31,061 nt of DNA from the IMG/VR virus record IMGVR_UViG_3300013101_000058, positions 1-31,061 of that record; one strand, given 5' to 3'. Numbering within the stretch: position 1 is the stretch's first letter; each line of letters opens with the position of its first letter. Position numbers and translations under genes: made by a program. The notes beneath the pieces were generated by a model. The model ran no database searches. It was given only the letters and a program-made list of their open reading frames with translations, and was not told the origin of the DNA. The stretch comes from a virus. Positions 16,801 to 24,095 of this stretch are shown piece after piece.

Positions 16801-19134
16801 ACCGACGATCTGCAGAATCTCTCTCGCCACGGTCGGGGATGACTTCTCAAGAGCCTGGAACTGGTCAGTGATCGTCCGCCATGCCTGTGCGCCTGACCCG
16901 AAGTCGCTGATCGACAACGAGAACTCCGAGCTACCGGCAGCCAGGTCGAGAAGGGCGTCACGAATCTTCGGGTCGGTCAACTGGCCGAGTGAACGCACGA
17001 GACGTTCAGCGGCCTGCTGTCCCGTCTGGCCCAACTCACGCGAGGTCCCGGCGACGATGGCCGCGGTCTCGTTCATCGTGAAGCCCATTTGGCGGAACAC
17101 CTCGGTGGCACGAGCGGTACCTTCGAGTGTGTCCTCGACTTCGACGCCGTACTTCTGCTGGATGTGTACGGCCAGGTCGAGGGCTTGCATGTAGAGCTTC
17201 GCTGAGGTTGCTTCCCTCTTCAAGAGCCTCTCGTTGAGGGTCATGGCGTCGTTCATGTCAAGCTCTGCGGCAGCGAACCCTTCGGCCATCGCGGTCAGGG
17301 CACGTAGCGTCTCGGACTGGTCGATGGTGGACACCTTCACGGCAAGGAGCTGTGCACGTGTCGCCATCAGGGCGTTGTCGATCTCTTTGAACCTAGCGAT
17401 CATGACATACGCCGACTTGTTCGCGTCAGTCGGCAATACGTTGTAGGCATTCGCCAGCTTCAGTACGGACTGGCGTGTCTTCTCGACTTGCAGGTCGAAC
17501 GCAGCAGACCCACGCGGCGCCGGTATATCGAACTCCATGGCCGATTCGATGTCTTTGAACGCACGCTCGACTTCGATGGCAGTCTGCATGAACTCTTTGA
17601 CAATCCGCATCGTCCCGAACAGGATCGCCGAGGAGATAGCAAACTGGAGTGTCATGACGAAACGACGAGACATGTCGGAGAAGACGTTCGTGAACGTCCT
17701 CGCCAACGGCTTCATCTGGGCCATCATGGCTTGCTTCATCTGCGCCGGTGTCTGCGTCGCTGGCATGGCGCCTTGACCCTTAGCGATGTAGTTGTCCATC
17801 TTCCCGAGAAGCTGTGACTGTTGCTTGATGAGGCCGTTGTACTCAGCCGTCCTCGCGTTGAGTGCACCGGTGGCTCTCGCCGTCCGCGTCGAGTCGTTCC
17901 CGGTCTTCGCCAGCCGCTCCTGGTGCTTCGCCATCTGAGCAGCGGTCTTCTCGCTTTGATGCTGGAGCTTGCGGAGGGCAAGCATGTCCTTGTCAACATC
18001 GGGGAACATGCGCGCGGCAGCGTCGTCACCGTACGCCTGTTTCATCAACGTCTTTGTCTTCGATATCGCCCTGTCGAGTTCGTTGAGAGCGGGGATACCA
18101 CCGGCGCCCTGCCGGTAACTCGCCGCCTTACTCTCGCCGTGCTCAGCCTTAGCCCTCGCCTCGGAAGCCGTACGGATAGCTTTCGTGTACTTGTCGAGCT
18201 CAGCCGTCGCCTTCGCAGTCTGGTCACTGACCCGCTTGCCGCCGAAACCCTTCGCGTTGTCAAGAGCGGCACGCACCCCCTCGACGTCACCGGCCTTCAC
18301 CCCCTTGAAGAACTTCTCTCCAGCCTTGGCGTTCGTTCTCGCTATCTGGGCACCGATGTCACGAATCTTGCCCATCGACGTCTCAGCCTGCTTGAGGGCA
18401 TTCGCCTCAACCGTGCGCGCCCTCGCCGCGTCTTGAACCTCGCGCTGCATCTTGTGCGGCATCTGATTCTGGAGTGACTGCTGGATCGCCGCTTTCTGAT
18501 CCTGCAGTTCGGCCATGCGTGTCGACAGGGCAGACTGCCGGGCTGTGACCGCCTCCTCGACAGGCTTCTGGCTGAGCATCCGCTGCGTTCGGGCCTCAAC
18601 GTTCTCACGCTCATGGGCGGAACGCAACATCTTGTCGTAACCGGGAATCCCCTGGGCGAAGCCCTGGGCCATGTTCAGCTGGTCTGCGTTCAGGCTCTGA
18701 AAGTTGCTGCGGGCAAGCGTCAAGTCCTTGTTTACGCTCTGTAGGGCGCGATCAATCTCGTCGATACTGCGCTTAGCCCCAGCGCCCGTGCCGCCAATAG
18801 GTGTGAACCCAGGGCCATGCTGACGTCCGGCCAAGTCGGATACGAGGTTCCCGGCCCCACCCCTGACACGAGTCGCGCCTGTCTTGAGGTACTCCTCTTT
18901 GGCCCTCGTCAACTCCTTGAGCCGCATCTTCAACGCAGCGATAGTGTTGACGGAGTTCCGCATCCCCTTCTCGAAGATGGCCTGCTCCTTGGCCAGCTTC
19001 GACATGCCCTTGGAGTCGCCAATGAAGCGCAGCTCGCCGCCGAGTTCCCTGAACTTCAACACCATGGCGTCGACCTTCGCCATCAAGGCATGGGTCTCGG
19101 CGTCGAATTCGAGTACGTACTTGCTACTGGCCAT
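13843..19134 (-). CDS. Tape measure protein (1763 aa)
   Basis: The longest gene of the window, placed directly after the tail assembly chaperone as in most siphophages; its ATG lies 11 bases inside the preceding frame and has only a weak Shine-Dalgarno, so it is probably coupled to that frame. Residues 1-460 are charged and helical with long coiled-coil stretches. A tape-measure core follows at about 480-760 (RFVMTLQFAISSAILFGTMRIVKEFMQTAIEVERAFKDIE; ATEVFRQMGFTMNETAAIVAG). A glycine- and alanine-rich hydrophobic zone lies at about 885-1020 (FLALGLAITGVVRV; VWGWVIGGMALMYSS), as expected for a segment that enters the host membrane. The rest is helical up to NSDVDIAKVANAVNEGLG. No NlpC/P60, lysozyme or M23 signature is visible. 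At about 0.15 nm per residue its length predicts a tail near 260 nm. Confidence 0.95.
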   Translation of the reverse strand: MASSKYVLEFDAETHALMAKVDAMVLKFRELGGELRFIGDSKGMSKLAKEQAIFEKGMRNSVNTIAALKMRLKELTRAKEEYLKTGATRVRGGAGNLVSDLAGRQHGPGFTPIGGTGAGAKRSIDEIDRALQSVNKDLTLARSNFQSLNADQLNMAQGFAQGIPGYDKMLRSAHERENVEARTQRMLSQKPVEEAVTARQSALSTRMAELQDQKAAIQQSLQNQMPHKMQREVQDAARARTVEANALKQAETSMGKIRDIGAQIARTNAKAGEKFFKGVKAGDVEGVRAALDNAKGFGGKRVSDQTAKATAELDKYTKAIRTASEARAKAEHGESKAASYRQGAGGIPALNELDRAISKTKTLMKQAYGDDAAARMFPDVDKDMLALRKLQHQSEKTAAQMAKHQERLAKTGNDSTRTARATGALNARTAEYNGLIKQQSQLLGKMDNYIAKGQGAMPATQTPAQMKQAMMAQMKPLARTFTNVFSDMSRRFVMTLQFAISSAILFGTMRIVKEFMQTAIEVERAFKDIESAMEFDIPAPRGSAAFDLQVEKTRQSVLKLANAYNVLPTDANKSAYVMIARFKEIDNALMATRAQLLAVKVSTIDQSETLRALTAMAEGFAAAELDMNDAMTLNERLLKREATSAKLYMQALDLAVHIQQKYGVEVEDTLEGTARATEVFRQMGFTMNETAAIVAGTSRELGQTGQQAAERLVRSLGQLTDPKIRDALLDLAAGSSEFSLSISDFGSGAQAWRTITDQFQALEKSSPTVAREILQIVGQRRELEAVAAALGTSDLQKDIVGSAGEAAGAAETRFSYLSRTVSEMLLSIKSGFQELAQNFERLGGVTSLKLIVSGFDAMTAAVNNVLRAIIDLKEFFNGLWAPFGKGIGNWTVQFLALGLAITGVVRVTQSLAQAFAALTGTALFKKLAFSTSMVWGASTATAISAGTGAGLGSKFAGTAMSGMTGMARMSPAYLGAAAIAQGAAMKSFTLGLARAIPVWGWVIGGMALMYSSMKTFSRRTEELADSLREGNKIIGEGMQAARLKIAEEGLTGIDADLLLAKARYESTAEAGGVAASASPALQAYLGAFLTDIVNLTRAAKDPSAIAGGSETWQLAYQQYNPESVTGSSEARKKAAEAAEKEYLKVQRQAMREQVHSIDWTDYSVTDISPDDRRTIGLKRGAGSADISRLVTDLEDQAAEAQGAGDMELARELTRKAEEKYTQILSVFGILPKQLSDSVQNLQNEFDALDTDFQLGKKTKGKIAIDQRRISEGIRAIAEQGKDIFNDETYKELIRRANDMLVQSMATQLEDMNNRMAAGAKPGEGDAERIKREILIMRASGNLKLAGQAGIEARIQFRNLLREEAINDMALALAIAEQNVAEAVGWAETQRAKDALNEAQQAAADQAREFGDEAAASNIESGIAVDQNARRRTQFGVNKQIAVAAQRAKGPIMNSINSLKAQLVGISMDIAGGYLNPGELASALVQKNELIAQVAQAEQAEIRAYAESQISVRDAMKANQLELTMLSRELALTAKIFGRGSVEWSNVKKAMNNMQAALMDQALELEDIQRRLGSDITDPYIQASLDLVAALQSQKVPDMGDLEQARADLAVKEAQMADVAAFFDDRLFTLQFDLDQGTITESQYISGLKKLLGEVDTSTRQGKELWQEINGLIEGMTDDLSDMQFNIPGQIRLPTLFEVRRSLTADSLGVNYQDNRQQDIAIYVNSDVDIAKVANAVNEGLGAQATTASARYAPGSSTLTMGAV

Positions 19135-20262
19135 CAGGTCGCAACCCGTCTGCTAGCTCGTTGGACATCATCGGAACGTCGTCAGCATCGTCATACGAAG
19201 AACGCTTGCCCGTCTTCGCATTCCTCTCGTCCTCAACGTTCGTGAACCACACGTCTAGCAACCGGTCGCTCCACCAGATGTGGCGAGGCGGATGCTCTTT
19301 CCTCGGCAAGTTCTCAAACCAGGATATCACCTGAAGGGCAGTGTTCACGGCCACAACGAGAACCCACGGTGCGTCGTCGATTCCGTCCGCCCAGAAGGAT
19401 GAAAAGCCTCCGCCAGTTCCGCTGACAGCCCGTACGAGGCTCAGGAACTGGGGAGACTGAGCGAGTTTTTTAGCTCCTCGCTCCCCATCTCTAGTTCCTC
19501 GTATGCCGCGTACAGCTCGCCACGGATGTAGTTGGGCAGCTCCATCACGGCGTACGGTTCACTGAAGTACAGCTCACGGACAGCGTCAGGTTTGCGACAG
19601 GCGTAGTAGAGAAGCTTCGTCTGATACTCCTCGTACCAGTAGAGCTTCCCCTCGGTCTCGATCCCGATTTTGATGAGTTCGTTCTGGAGTTGAGCGATGG
19701 GCTTGTTGACATGCTTCTCACGCGCCGGGAGTGCCAGTTCGGTCTCGCGGGTCGCGACCTCCGCCTGGAACTCTTCCTGCGAACCCAACAGCTCGATCAG
19801 CTCGGCGTCCTCCTCACGGAGAATCTGGTCGTCTTCGTCGATGTCGGCGTTGTACTTCTCGATCTCTTCGATGCGTAGCGACACGCCGTTCAGAATGTCG
19901 ATGTAGCTGCGAGAGTCATCGTCGCCATCCCACTGTGAGCCTTCGTCACCGTACAGAACCTCGTGATACGCCTGCTGCCTGATATCGCCAGAGTTGTATT
20001 CGAGAATCTCGTCGATGAGCTCGTCTTTGTCTTCCTGCGCCCTCACCATGAGAGCTATCGAGTCGTAACGCGGACCCTCACGCTTGTCGTACTGGATCGT
20101 GTACGTGGCCAACTTCGCGTTGGCAGCATCGAGAGCTATCTGTTGCTGATTTGGACCGGGACGCCGCACAAAGATTTCGTACTCGACCCCCTCAGAGTCC
20201 TCGATGGTGACACTCTTGCCCTTGTTGAAGAGGTCTTCGAGATGTGGTGTCTTCTTTGCCAT
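19124..20262 (-). CDS. Tail assembly chaperone, -1 frameshift fusion product (gpGT-like, 379 aa)
   Basis: The shorter chaperone frame contains the heptamer A AAA AAC at 19465-19471, in the phase required for a -1 slip. After a slip the frame stays open through KLAQSPQFLSLVRAVSG to a TAG at 19124. The result is 266 residues of the first frame plus 113 of the second, including WFENLPRKEHPPRHIWWSDRLLDVWFTNVEDERNAKTGKRS. Such G/GT pairs, with the fusion placed just before the tape measure, are conserved in siphophages; both forms coat the tape measure and recruit tube subunits during tail assembly and are absent from the virion. The T part has no good start of its own (only a GTG at 19354). The frameshift itself is inferred, not measured. 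Confidence 0.88.
19441..20262 (-). CDS. Tail assembly chaperone, unshifted product (gpG-like, 273 aa)
   Basis: The open frame reaches 20298, but the start is placed at ATG 20262 (MAKKTPHLEDLFNKGK), five bases after GGAGG; the longer reading would run through the regulatory gap. The protein is acidic and helical (IRQQAYHEVLYGDEGSQWDGDDDSRSYIDILNGV; EEDAELIELLGSQEEFQAEV), ending EELKNSLSLPSS with a TGA at 19441, seven codons past the slippery site. It lies directly between the major tail protein and the tape measure, the standard place for this chaperone. At 273 residues it is longer than lambda gpG (140). It is the first gene after a strong hairpin terminator and a TTCACGTGAA element. Confidence 0.88.
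   Translation of the reverse strand: MAKKTPHLEDLFNKGKSVTIEDSEGVEYEIFVRRPGPNQQQIALDAANAKLATYTIQYDKREGPRYDSIALMVRAQEDKDELIDEILEYNSGDIRQQAYHEVLYGDEGSQWDGDDDSRSYIDILNGVSLRIEEIEKYNADIDEDDQILREEDAELIELLGSQEEFQAEVATRETELALPAREKHVNKPIAQLQNELIKIGIETEGKLYWYEEYQTKLLYYACRKPDAVRELYFSEPYAVMELPNYIRGELYAAYEELEMGSEELKNSLSLPSS
19465..19471 (-). other. -1 ribosomal slippery site A AAA AAC
   Basis: Read on the minus strand the zero-frame codons are CTA AAA AAC TCG. The heptamer A AAA AAC fits the canonical X XXY YYZ form, and a -1 slip turns AAA AAC into AAA AAA and continues CTC GCT CAG into the open downstream frame. It lies 21 bases before the zero-frame stop. Confidence 0.85.
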
Positions 20263-20293
20263 TCGTTCCTCCAGTCGTTCACGTGAAGGAGTG
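20263..20293 (-). promoter_or_regulatory. TTCACGTGAA element and leader before the chaperone gene
   Basis: A perfect 10-base palindrome TTCACGTGAA lies at 20278-20287. On the minus strand TACACT lies just upstream, a weak -10-like hexamer. The leader downstream reads ACGACTGGAGGAACGAATG, nearly the same as the leader of the gene that starts at 24095. The element follows a hairpin terminator and is one of four copies, all in intergenic gaps. It may be a promoter-operator; activity is inferred. Confidence 0.55.
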
Positions 20294-20300
20294 TACACAC

Positions 20301-20330
20301 AAAAGTAGGGAGGACCGGAGTCCTCCCTAC
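20301..20330 (-). terminator. Rho-independent terminator after the major tail protein gene
   Basis: A perfect 11-bp inverted repeat, GTAGGGAGGAC with GTCCTCCCTAC, surrounds a 4-base loop (20305-20330). On the minus strand it is followed by TTTTGTGTG. It lies 27 bases past the stop of the major tail protein gene and ahead of the chaperone leader, so it would end or attenuate the tail-tube transcript. The opposite strand has no T run after the stem, which supports minus-strand use. Confidence 0.8.
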
Positions 20331-20356
20331 TTCAGGGGCCTAGGACGGGGGAGGGC

Positions 20357-21544
20357 CTAGGCAGGGTCACCCTTGTAGACGCTGAGTGCGCCAGAACTCG
20401 ACGTGAACGCGAAGTCCGCTTCGAGCTTCGACCCAACACTGCCCTGCAACGGTGGGAGCGTGAACTTCGCATCCGTCACCATGAGTGTCTTGAGCGTCGA
20501 GCCGTCTGCTGGATCAGCGATCTTGATCTCGACCTCAAGCTCCGGTGGGTCCTGAGTTGCGTTCGCAATGTCGGTACCGGAGACTCCAGCCACAGACTGA
20601 ATCTGCCCGAACAGGGCAGCCACCGAGGTCGGCTTCATCGAGATGGAACCGGTTGTCTCTGGAACGTCGAAGTCCTGAGCGACCACCTGTGGGTTGCCGA
20701 ACTCCTCGTCACGCTCCAGGGTGACGCGCCAGTCGATGTTCGCAGACTGCACGCCGAGCCAGTCCGTATACGTCGGAGTCGCTGCACCGTCACCGAGACG
20801 CACGTAGATGTCACGACCGCGCACACCCGCAGGCTTCGTCGTGTCATGCACCGCCTGTAAGTACTCGGTTGACGTTGCCGAACCGTACACGATCTTGATG
20901 TTGTCCGTGCCAGACGGAGGAGCAACCATGAACGTGACGCCGGTCGCGGTGTTCGTGTAGTCAGTCCCAAGACGCATCCGCTCACCGTCTACCGAGACCG
21001 AGAGGCCGTAATAGTCGGAACCGGAGATCGTTGACTTGAACGCCGGGCTGTTCGTGAAGGTGAACAGGACCGTCGTGTCGTCACCGTCTTCGAGCTGCTC
21101 GAAGGCGGAACCCGGGATGTAGAACACTGAGTCGCCCCGCAACGTCGCGCTCATCGTCGCCGAGTCACTCAGCGAGAATGAATACGACATCGACTCCAAG
21201 GACAGTTCCGGGATCGCGATTGCGCTCGCGACCGTGAACAGGCCCGAAGTCTTGAACGGACTCAGAACATTGATCGGAACGAAATCGGCAAGATTGAACG
21301 CCGTACCGGCTGACTCCAGGTTGTCACCACCCGTGAGTAGCGATTCAAGTTCGGTTGTCGTGTCGTACGACTCCAGCTCGAACGTCAAGTCTGGGATATC
21401 TCTGATCGTCCCGACTGCTTCGACGTTACCAAGCTCTTCGAGTCGATCTTCGTTGACATTGATTCCTGACACGCCACCGGTCTGAATACGGTCGATGACG
21501 AAACCGCCAGAAACGTGGAGAATCTGTCCACCCTTGATGGCCAT
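20357..21544 (-). CDS. Major tail (tube) protein (395 aa)
   Basis: It starts at ATG 21544, seven bases after AGGAG. It is followed by a strong terminator and the tail chaperone pair, the usual place for the tube subunit. The N-terminal half has VEAVGTIRDIPDLTFELESYDTTTELESLLTG (residues 41-72) and the C-terminal half has NPQVVAQDFDVPETTGSISMKPTSVAALFGQIQ (residues 284-316); both follow the pattern V-x(n)-D-(I/V)-P-x-x-T-x-S/F, as in tube proteins. Between them lies a beta segment (SVSVDGERMRLGTDYTNTATGVTFMVAPPSGTDNIKIVYGSA, 183-223). At 395 residues it is about twice the size of a single-domain tube protein, so it may be a two-domain fused tube subunit or carry a surface domain. Confidence 0.85.
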   Translation of the reverse strand: MAIKGGQILHVSGGFVIDRIQTGGVSGINVNEDRLEELGNVEAVGTIRDIPDLTFELESYDTTTELESLLTGGDNLESAGTAFNLADFVPINVLSPFKTSGLFTVASAIAIPELSLESMSYSFSLSDSATMSATLRGDSVFYIPGSAFEQLEDGDDTTVLFTFTNSPAFKSTISGSDYYGLSVSVDGERMRLGTDYTNTATGVTFMVAPPSGTDNIKIVYGSATSTEYLQAVHDTTKPAGVRGRDIYVRLGDGAATPTYTDWLGVQSANIDWRVTLERDEEFGNPQVVAQDFDVPETTGSISMKPTSVAALFGQIQSVAGVSGTDIANATQDPPELEVEIKIADPADGSTLKTLMVTDAKFTLPPLQGSVGSKLEADFAFTSSSGALSVYKGDPA

Positions 21545-21605
21545 GTGTGGTCTCCTAACTAGGCTCGAAACGAGTCTATCACGTGAACGTTATGTGTCAG
21601 GACAC
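21545..21605 (-). promoter_or_regulatory. TCACGTGAA element and leader hairpin before the major tail gene
   Basis: TCACGTGAA lies at 21579-21587, with CATAAC just upstream on the minus strand. Between it and the AGGAG site a 7-bp stem with a 3-base loop (21561-21577; AGACTCG, TTT, CGAGCCT, one G-T pair) could protect the 5' end of the messenger. A small 5-bp palindrome (21594-21605) directly follows the stop of the upstream gene. This gap of 61 bases holds no gene. Confidence 0.5.
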
Positions 21606-22322
21606 TTACCTGAAGGCCGCAAACGATTTCTGCACCACAGGCCTGTACCTTCTCGCATCGCCAACCTTCATCTCGATCCATGCGTTCTCGATGAAGTGCT
21701 TGCCCTCAAACCCTTCACCCATAGTCATGCCGAGCGTGGACTTCTCCCCACCCCACGACTTCCGACGCGCGATCCTCTGCGGGCTCTGAGATGCCTGCCG
21801 ATAACCACCCGCCGTCGGGATCAGCCGGTCTGTAGCTGGCCCTTGCCCTGGCTCAAAATGGAAAGCTCTAGGAAGTACGTGAATCCCACCCGCCCACACC
21901 GAACTGTCAATTATCTTGGAGCTCGGCAGGTGGCGCTTCCCCGACAGGCCAAACTCCAGCGCACGCCACACTCGGTTCGTCGCAGCGTCTGCCCGGTCGA
22001 TGTCCGGCCAGCCGAAACCGACCCGGGAGCCTTTCTCCATCAATATACCGACGAACGCAGAACTCTTCCCTCCGAACGTGAAGTTCCCGGTCTGCCTGTC
22101 ACGCGTGCCGCCCTTGCCTTGACCCCTCTCGCCTCGACGGATGATGCTGGCATTGAAGATGGACTCGGCCCTGTTGTCGAGCTGGCCAATGAACTGTGCG
22201 TGCACGGCGTGGAGGTTCTCACGGAACTTCGGCACCGACTGAGCCAGCGCCGTTGGGAGTTGGGCCAGCGTCTCGTTCGGCCTGATCCTCAGGAACTCAC
22301 CGGACGCCTGGAACGCTGACAT
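21606..22322 (-). CDS. Head-tail joining region protein, neck/tail-completion-like (238 aa)
   Basis: The open frame reaches 22370, but the start is placed at ATG 22322, which overlaps the upstream stop (TGATG) and begins MSAFQASGEFLRIRPNETL. The protein is basic, with a helical first 60 residues (LPTALAQSVPKFRENLHAVHAQFIGQLDNRAESIFNASI) and a Gly/Arg/Lys-rich remainder (RRGERGQGKGGTRDRQTGNFTFGGKSSAFVGILMEKGSRVGFGWP). The first part recalls neck proteins of the HK97 gp10 group, usually encoded between connector and major tail genes, but the match is weak. It probably helps to join head and tail. No enzymatic motif is seen. Confidence 0.65.
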   Translation of the reverse strand: MSAFQASGEFLRIRPNETLAQLPTALAQSVPKFRENLHAVHAQFIGQLDNRAESIFNASIIRRGERGQGKGGTRDRQTGNFTFGGKSSAFVGILMEKGSRVGFGWPDIDRADAATNRVWRALEFGLSGKRHLPSSKIIDSSVWAGGIHVLPRAFHFEPGQGPATDRLIPTAGGYRQASQSPQRIARRKSWGGEKSTLGMTMGEGFEGKHFIENAWIEMKVGDARRYRPVVQKSFAAFR

Positions 22323-22594
22323 CAGCGCCTCCTGAGTTCGTTGTGGATAGCGTCGAGCTTGTCCACCCATTCCTGGTTGATGACCGCCGACTCGGACTTC
22401 ACGATGTCGATAGACAAGTCCTTGAACGCGTTGACCTGGTCAAGGATCATCTGACGGATGCGTTTCTGCATCTCGGTGCTGACCTGCGGAACTTCCACAT
22501 AGAGGTTCTCTTCAAGCCATCCGAGGATCGCTGCAGATGTACGGTTCCCCCTCACGGCGACAAGGTTCGCTACCGTTGAGTTGTTCCCTTTCAT
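22322..22594 (-). CDS. Small protein of the head-tail joining region, unknown function (90 aa)
   Basis: A 90-residue protein with an ATGA overlap upstream and a TGATG overlap downstream. It starts MKGNNSTVANLVAVRGNRTSAAILGWLEENLY and then forms what looks like one long amphipathic helix (EMQKRIRQMILDQVNAFKDLSIDIVKSESAVINQEWVDKLDAIHNELRRR). The length and helical character would suit a small connector or assembly helper. I do not recognise a family. Confidence 0.65.
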   Translation of the reverse strand: MKGNNSTVANLVAVRGNRTSAAILGWLEENLYVEVPQVSTEMQKRIRQMILDQVNAFKDLSIDIVKSESAVINQEWVDKLDAIHNELRRR

Positions 22595-23079
22595 GCGTTC
22601 GACCTCTCATCCACAACAGCGAACGCGCAGACGTACCAATGCTTCTGCCACGCGTTCACAGCCCTGTCGGGCTTACTTGTACCAGCAGACCGGTCCATGT
22701 ACTGGACAACGAACTCCTCGGTCGGAGTCGCCTCGCGATAGTCATATATCGAGAACCGCTGGTTCTTCATGACGTACCCATACACGTCCCCCACCACCTG
22801 TCGGCCAAGACCGTCCGACTCAGCAAACATGTCGACGTAAATCGGAAAGCTGATCTCCTCGGACTTGGCTCCAAGCTCCATGGGGATAGTGGCCGAATCG
22901 CCAATCGAGAACGCAATCGTGTTTATCGCCACCTCGTCATTGTCGTCAGGATATTCGTCGATGATCGTGATCGGTGCGAACTCCCCAGGAGAGAACCACC
23001 CGCGCGTCGTCAAGTCGGCCTCAATGGCACGCAGTATCGACTCCAGGATCATCCTCGTACGAAGGCCACCTTCAAGCAT
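22591..23079 (-). CDS. Putative tail terminator / head-tail joining protein (162 aa)
   Basis: The start is ATG 23079, overlapping the upstream stop (TGATG) after GGTGGT; an in-frame GTG at 23082 is the alternative. The N-terminus (LEGGLRTRMILESILRAIEADLTTRGWF) is an amphipathic helix followed by beta strands (EVAINTIAFSIGDSATIPMELGAKSEEISFPIYVDMFAESDGLGRQVVGDVYGYV). A helix followed by a sheet and a second helix is the layout of tail terminator proteins of the gpU type, which cap the tube and join it to the head. The position two genes before the major tail protein agrees. The assignment is by layout and position, not by a diagnostic motif. Confidence 0.62.
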   Translation of the reverse strand: MLEGGLRTRMILESILRAIEADLTTRGWFSPGEFAPITIIDEYPDDNDEVAINTIAFSIGDSATIPMELGAKSEEISFPIYVDMFAESDGLGRQVVGDVYGYVMKNQRFSIYDYREATPTEEFVVQYMDRSAGTSKPDRAVNAWQKHWYVCAFAVVDERSNA

Positions 23080-23555
23080 CACTCACCACCACTCGCTGAA
23101 CACTGAACCTGATATACGGTGAGGTCGTTCAAGCCCACGGCGGGCTTCCAGAACCGGAAATACCAGCTCTGATCTGAAGGTCCGATCGTTGCGTGGGAGA
23201 ACCCGTAGACCTCTTCGAACTCGTCCTCGAACATGGTCAACACCAGGGTCGTGGGGTTGAACTCCCCGACCTCCGTGTAGAAGGCGCCCTGTCTCCCCAG
23301 CGGGGAGAAGAACTCGTAGGCGCACAGGACCTGGGAAGGTGCCGGTTGTGTTTCGAGAATCGGGGCGGTCGTCCAGTCCCACGGGGAACCCTCACGGTCG
23401 TGCTCATCCCATTCGGCGTCACGCTCGAAATAGAACGTCGGCTGGTCATCCTCTTCGGAAGGCATCGCCATCACCATCGTGCGGCGAAGGGATTCCCTCA
23501 CCGAATCAGTGTTGATCGCTGCGATCGTCTCGAAACCACCAGCCGACTCTGCCAC
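23079..23555 (-). CDS. Putative head-closure / connector protein (158 aa)
   Basis: It starts at GTG 23555 (MAESAGGFETIAAINTD), eight bases after GGAGG; no nearby ATG is better placed. It is acidic and aromatic-rich (FYFERDAEWDEHDREGSPWDW; YGFSHATIGPSDQSWYFRFWKPAVGLNDLTVYQV), mostly beta in character, with no catalytic motif. The stretch VLTMFEDEFEEVYGFSHATIG resembles small beta-barrel stopper proteins in general layout only. Lying second after the major capsid gene, it is likely to be part of the head-tail connector. A firm family name cannot be given from the sequence. Confidence 0.6.
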   Translation of the reverse strand: MAESAGGFETIAAINTDSVRESLRRTMVMAMPSEEDDQPTFYFERDAEWDEHDREGSPWDWTTAPILETQPAPSQVLCAYEFFSPLGRQGAFYTEVGEFNPTTLVLTMFEDEFEEVYGFSHATIGPSDQSWYFRFWKPAVGLNDLTVYQVQCSASGGE

Positions 23556-23558
23556 GAG

Positions 23559-24095
23559 CTACTCCTCCGGTGAGGTCTTCACGACTTCCTTCTTCTTCGG
23601 CACTTCCTTCTTCACCTTCGGCACTACGGCGACACGTTCGACAGCAGCACCAGGTTCGATGCTCTGCTTCCTCTCCTTCACCGTGTCAATCGCCGACTTC
23701 GGTGCGTCCTCAGCGACGAGGGCCTCCAACAGTCGTCCGAGTGTGACGGGCGAAGTGACCTTCGCTATCGCCTGCTTGGCCGTCATGTTCTTGGCGAGAA
23801 TCTCGTGCACCGTGGTCACCAACTCAGCGTCGGTAAGCGAATCGGACGATTCGATCTCGTCTTCGTTCGTTTCCTGAGACCCCTTGATTAGCACGAACGT
23901 GCCGTTCCTAAACTGGTCGAGGCCTACTTCCGCCGCAGCGTCCTGATTCACCTGTCGGTCGAACGTCGAAACGGTGAACGTGCGCCCACCCATGACGGTC
24001 TTCCCTGTTTCACGACCCTGCCTGTCGAGGACCTTCATCCACCGCATACCTGCTGCAGTGTTCTTCCAGACCTCGGTACTTTCGTTTCCGGACAT
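23559..24095 (-). CDS. Capsid-adjacent head protein with Lys-rich tail (178 aa)
   Basis: The ATG at 24095 follows AGGAGG by five bases. The N-terminal half (RWMKVLDRQGRETGKTVMGGRTFTVSTFDRQVNQDAAAEVGLDQFRNGTFVLIKG, about residues 18-72) follows a pattern I recall from a protein encoded directly after the major capsid gene in many actinophage-like genomes. The middle is helical (DAELVTTVHEILAKNMTAKQAIAKV) and the C-terminus is low-complexity and lysine-rich (VVPKVKKEVPKKKEVVKTSPEE), which may contact DNA or another head protein. It is the first gene after the capsid-unit hairpin and a TCACGTGAA element. Its exact role is unknown; a head or connector-associated protein is most likely. Confidence 0.68.
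   Translation of the reverse strand: MSGNESTEVWKNTAAGMRWMKVLDRQGRETGKTVMGGRTFTVSTFDRQVNQDAAAEVGLDQFRNGTFVLIKGSQETNEDEIESSDSLTDAELVTTVHEILAKNMTAKQAIAKVTSPVTLGRLLEALVAEDAPKSAIDTVKERKQSIEPGAAVERVAVVPKVKKEVPKKKEVVKTSPEE

Noticed and set aside
19124-19354. A separate 76-residue gene before the tape measure
   Set aside because: It starts only with a GTG without a good site, and the same frame is open upstream to the A AAA AAC slippery site, so it is the frameshifted end of the chaperone.
20263-20298. A 12-residue N-terminal extension of the tail chaperone
   Set aside because: It would start within the regulatory gap and run over the TTCACGTGAA element and the ribosome binding site that serves ATG 20262.
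20335-20361. Two copies of GGGCCTAGG near the stop of the major tail gene as a possible attachment site or second terminator
   Set aside because: The copies are only nine bases, one overlaps the stop codon, the possible stem is six base pairs with an 11-base loop, and no integrase is nearby.
21594-21605. GTGTC-AG-GACAC palindrome after the stop of the 21606-22322 gene as a terminator
   Set aside because: A 5-bp stem with a two-base loop is too tight and has no T run after it.
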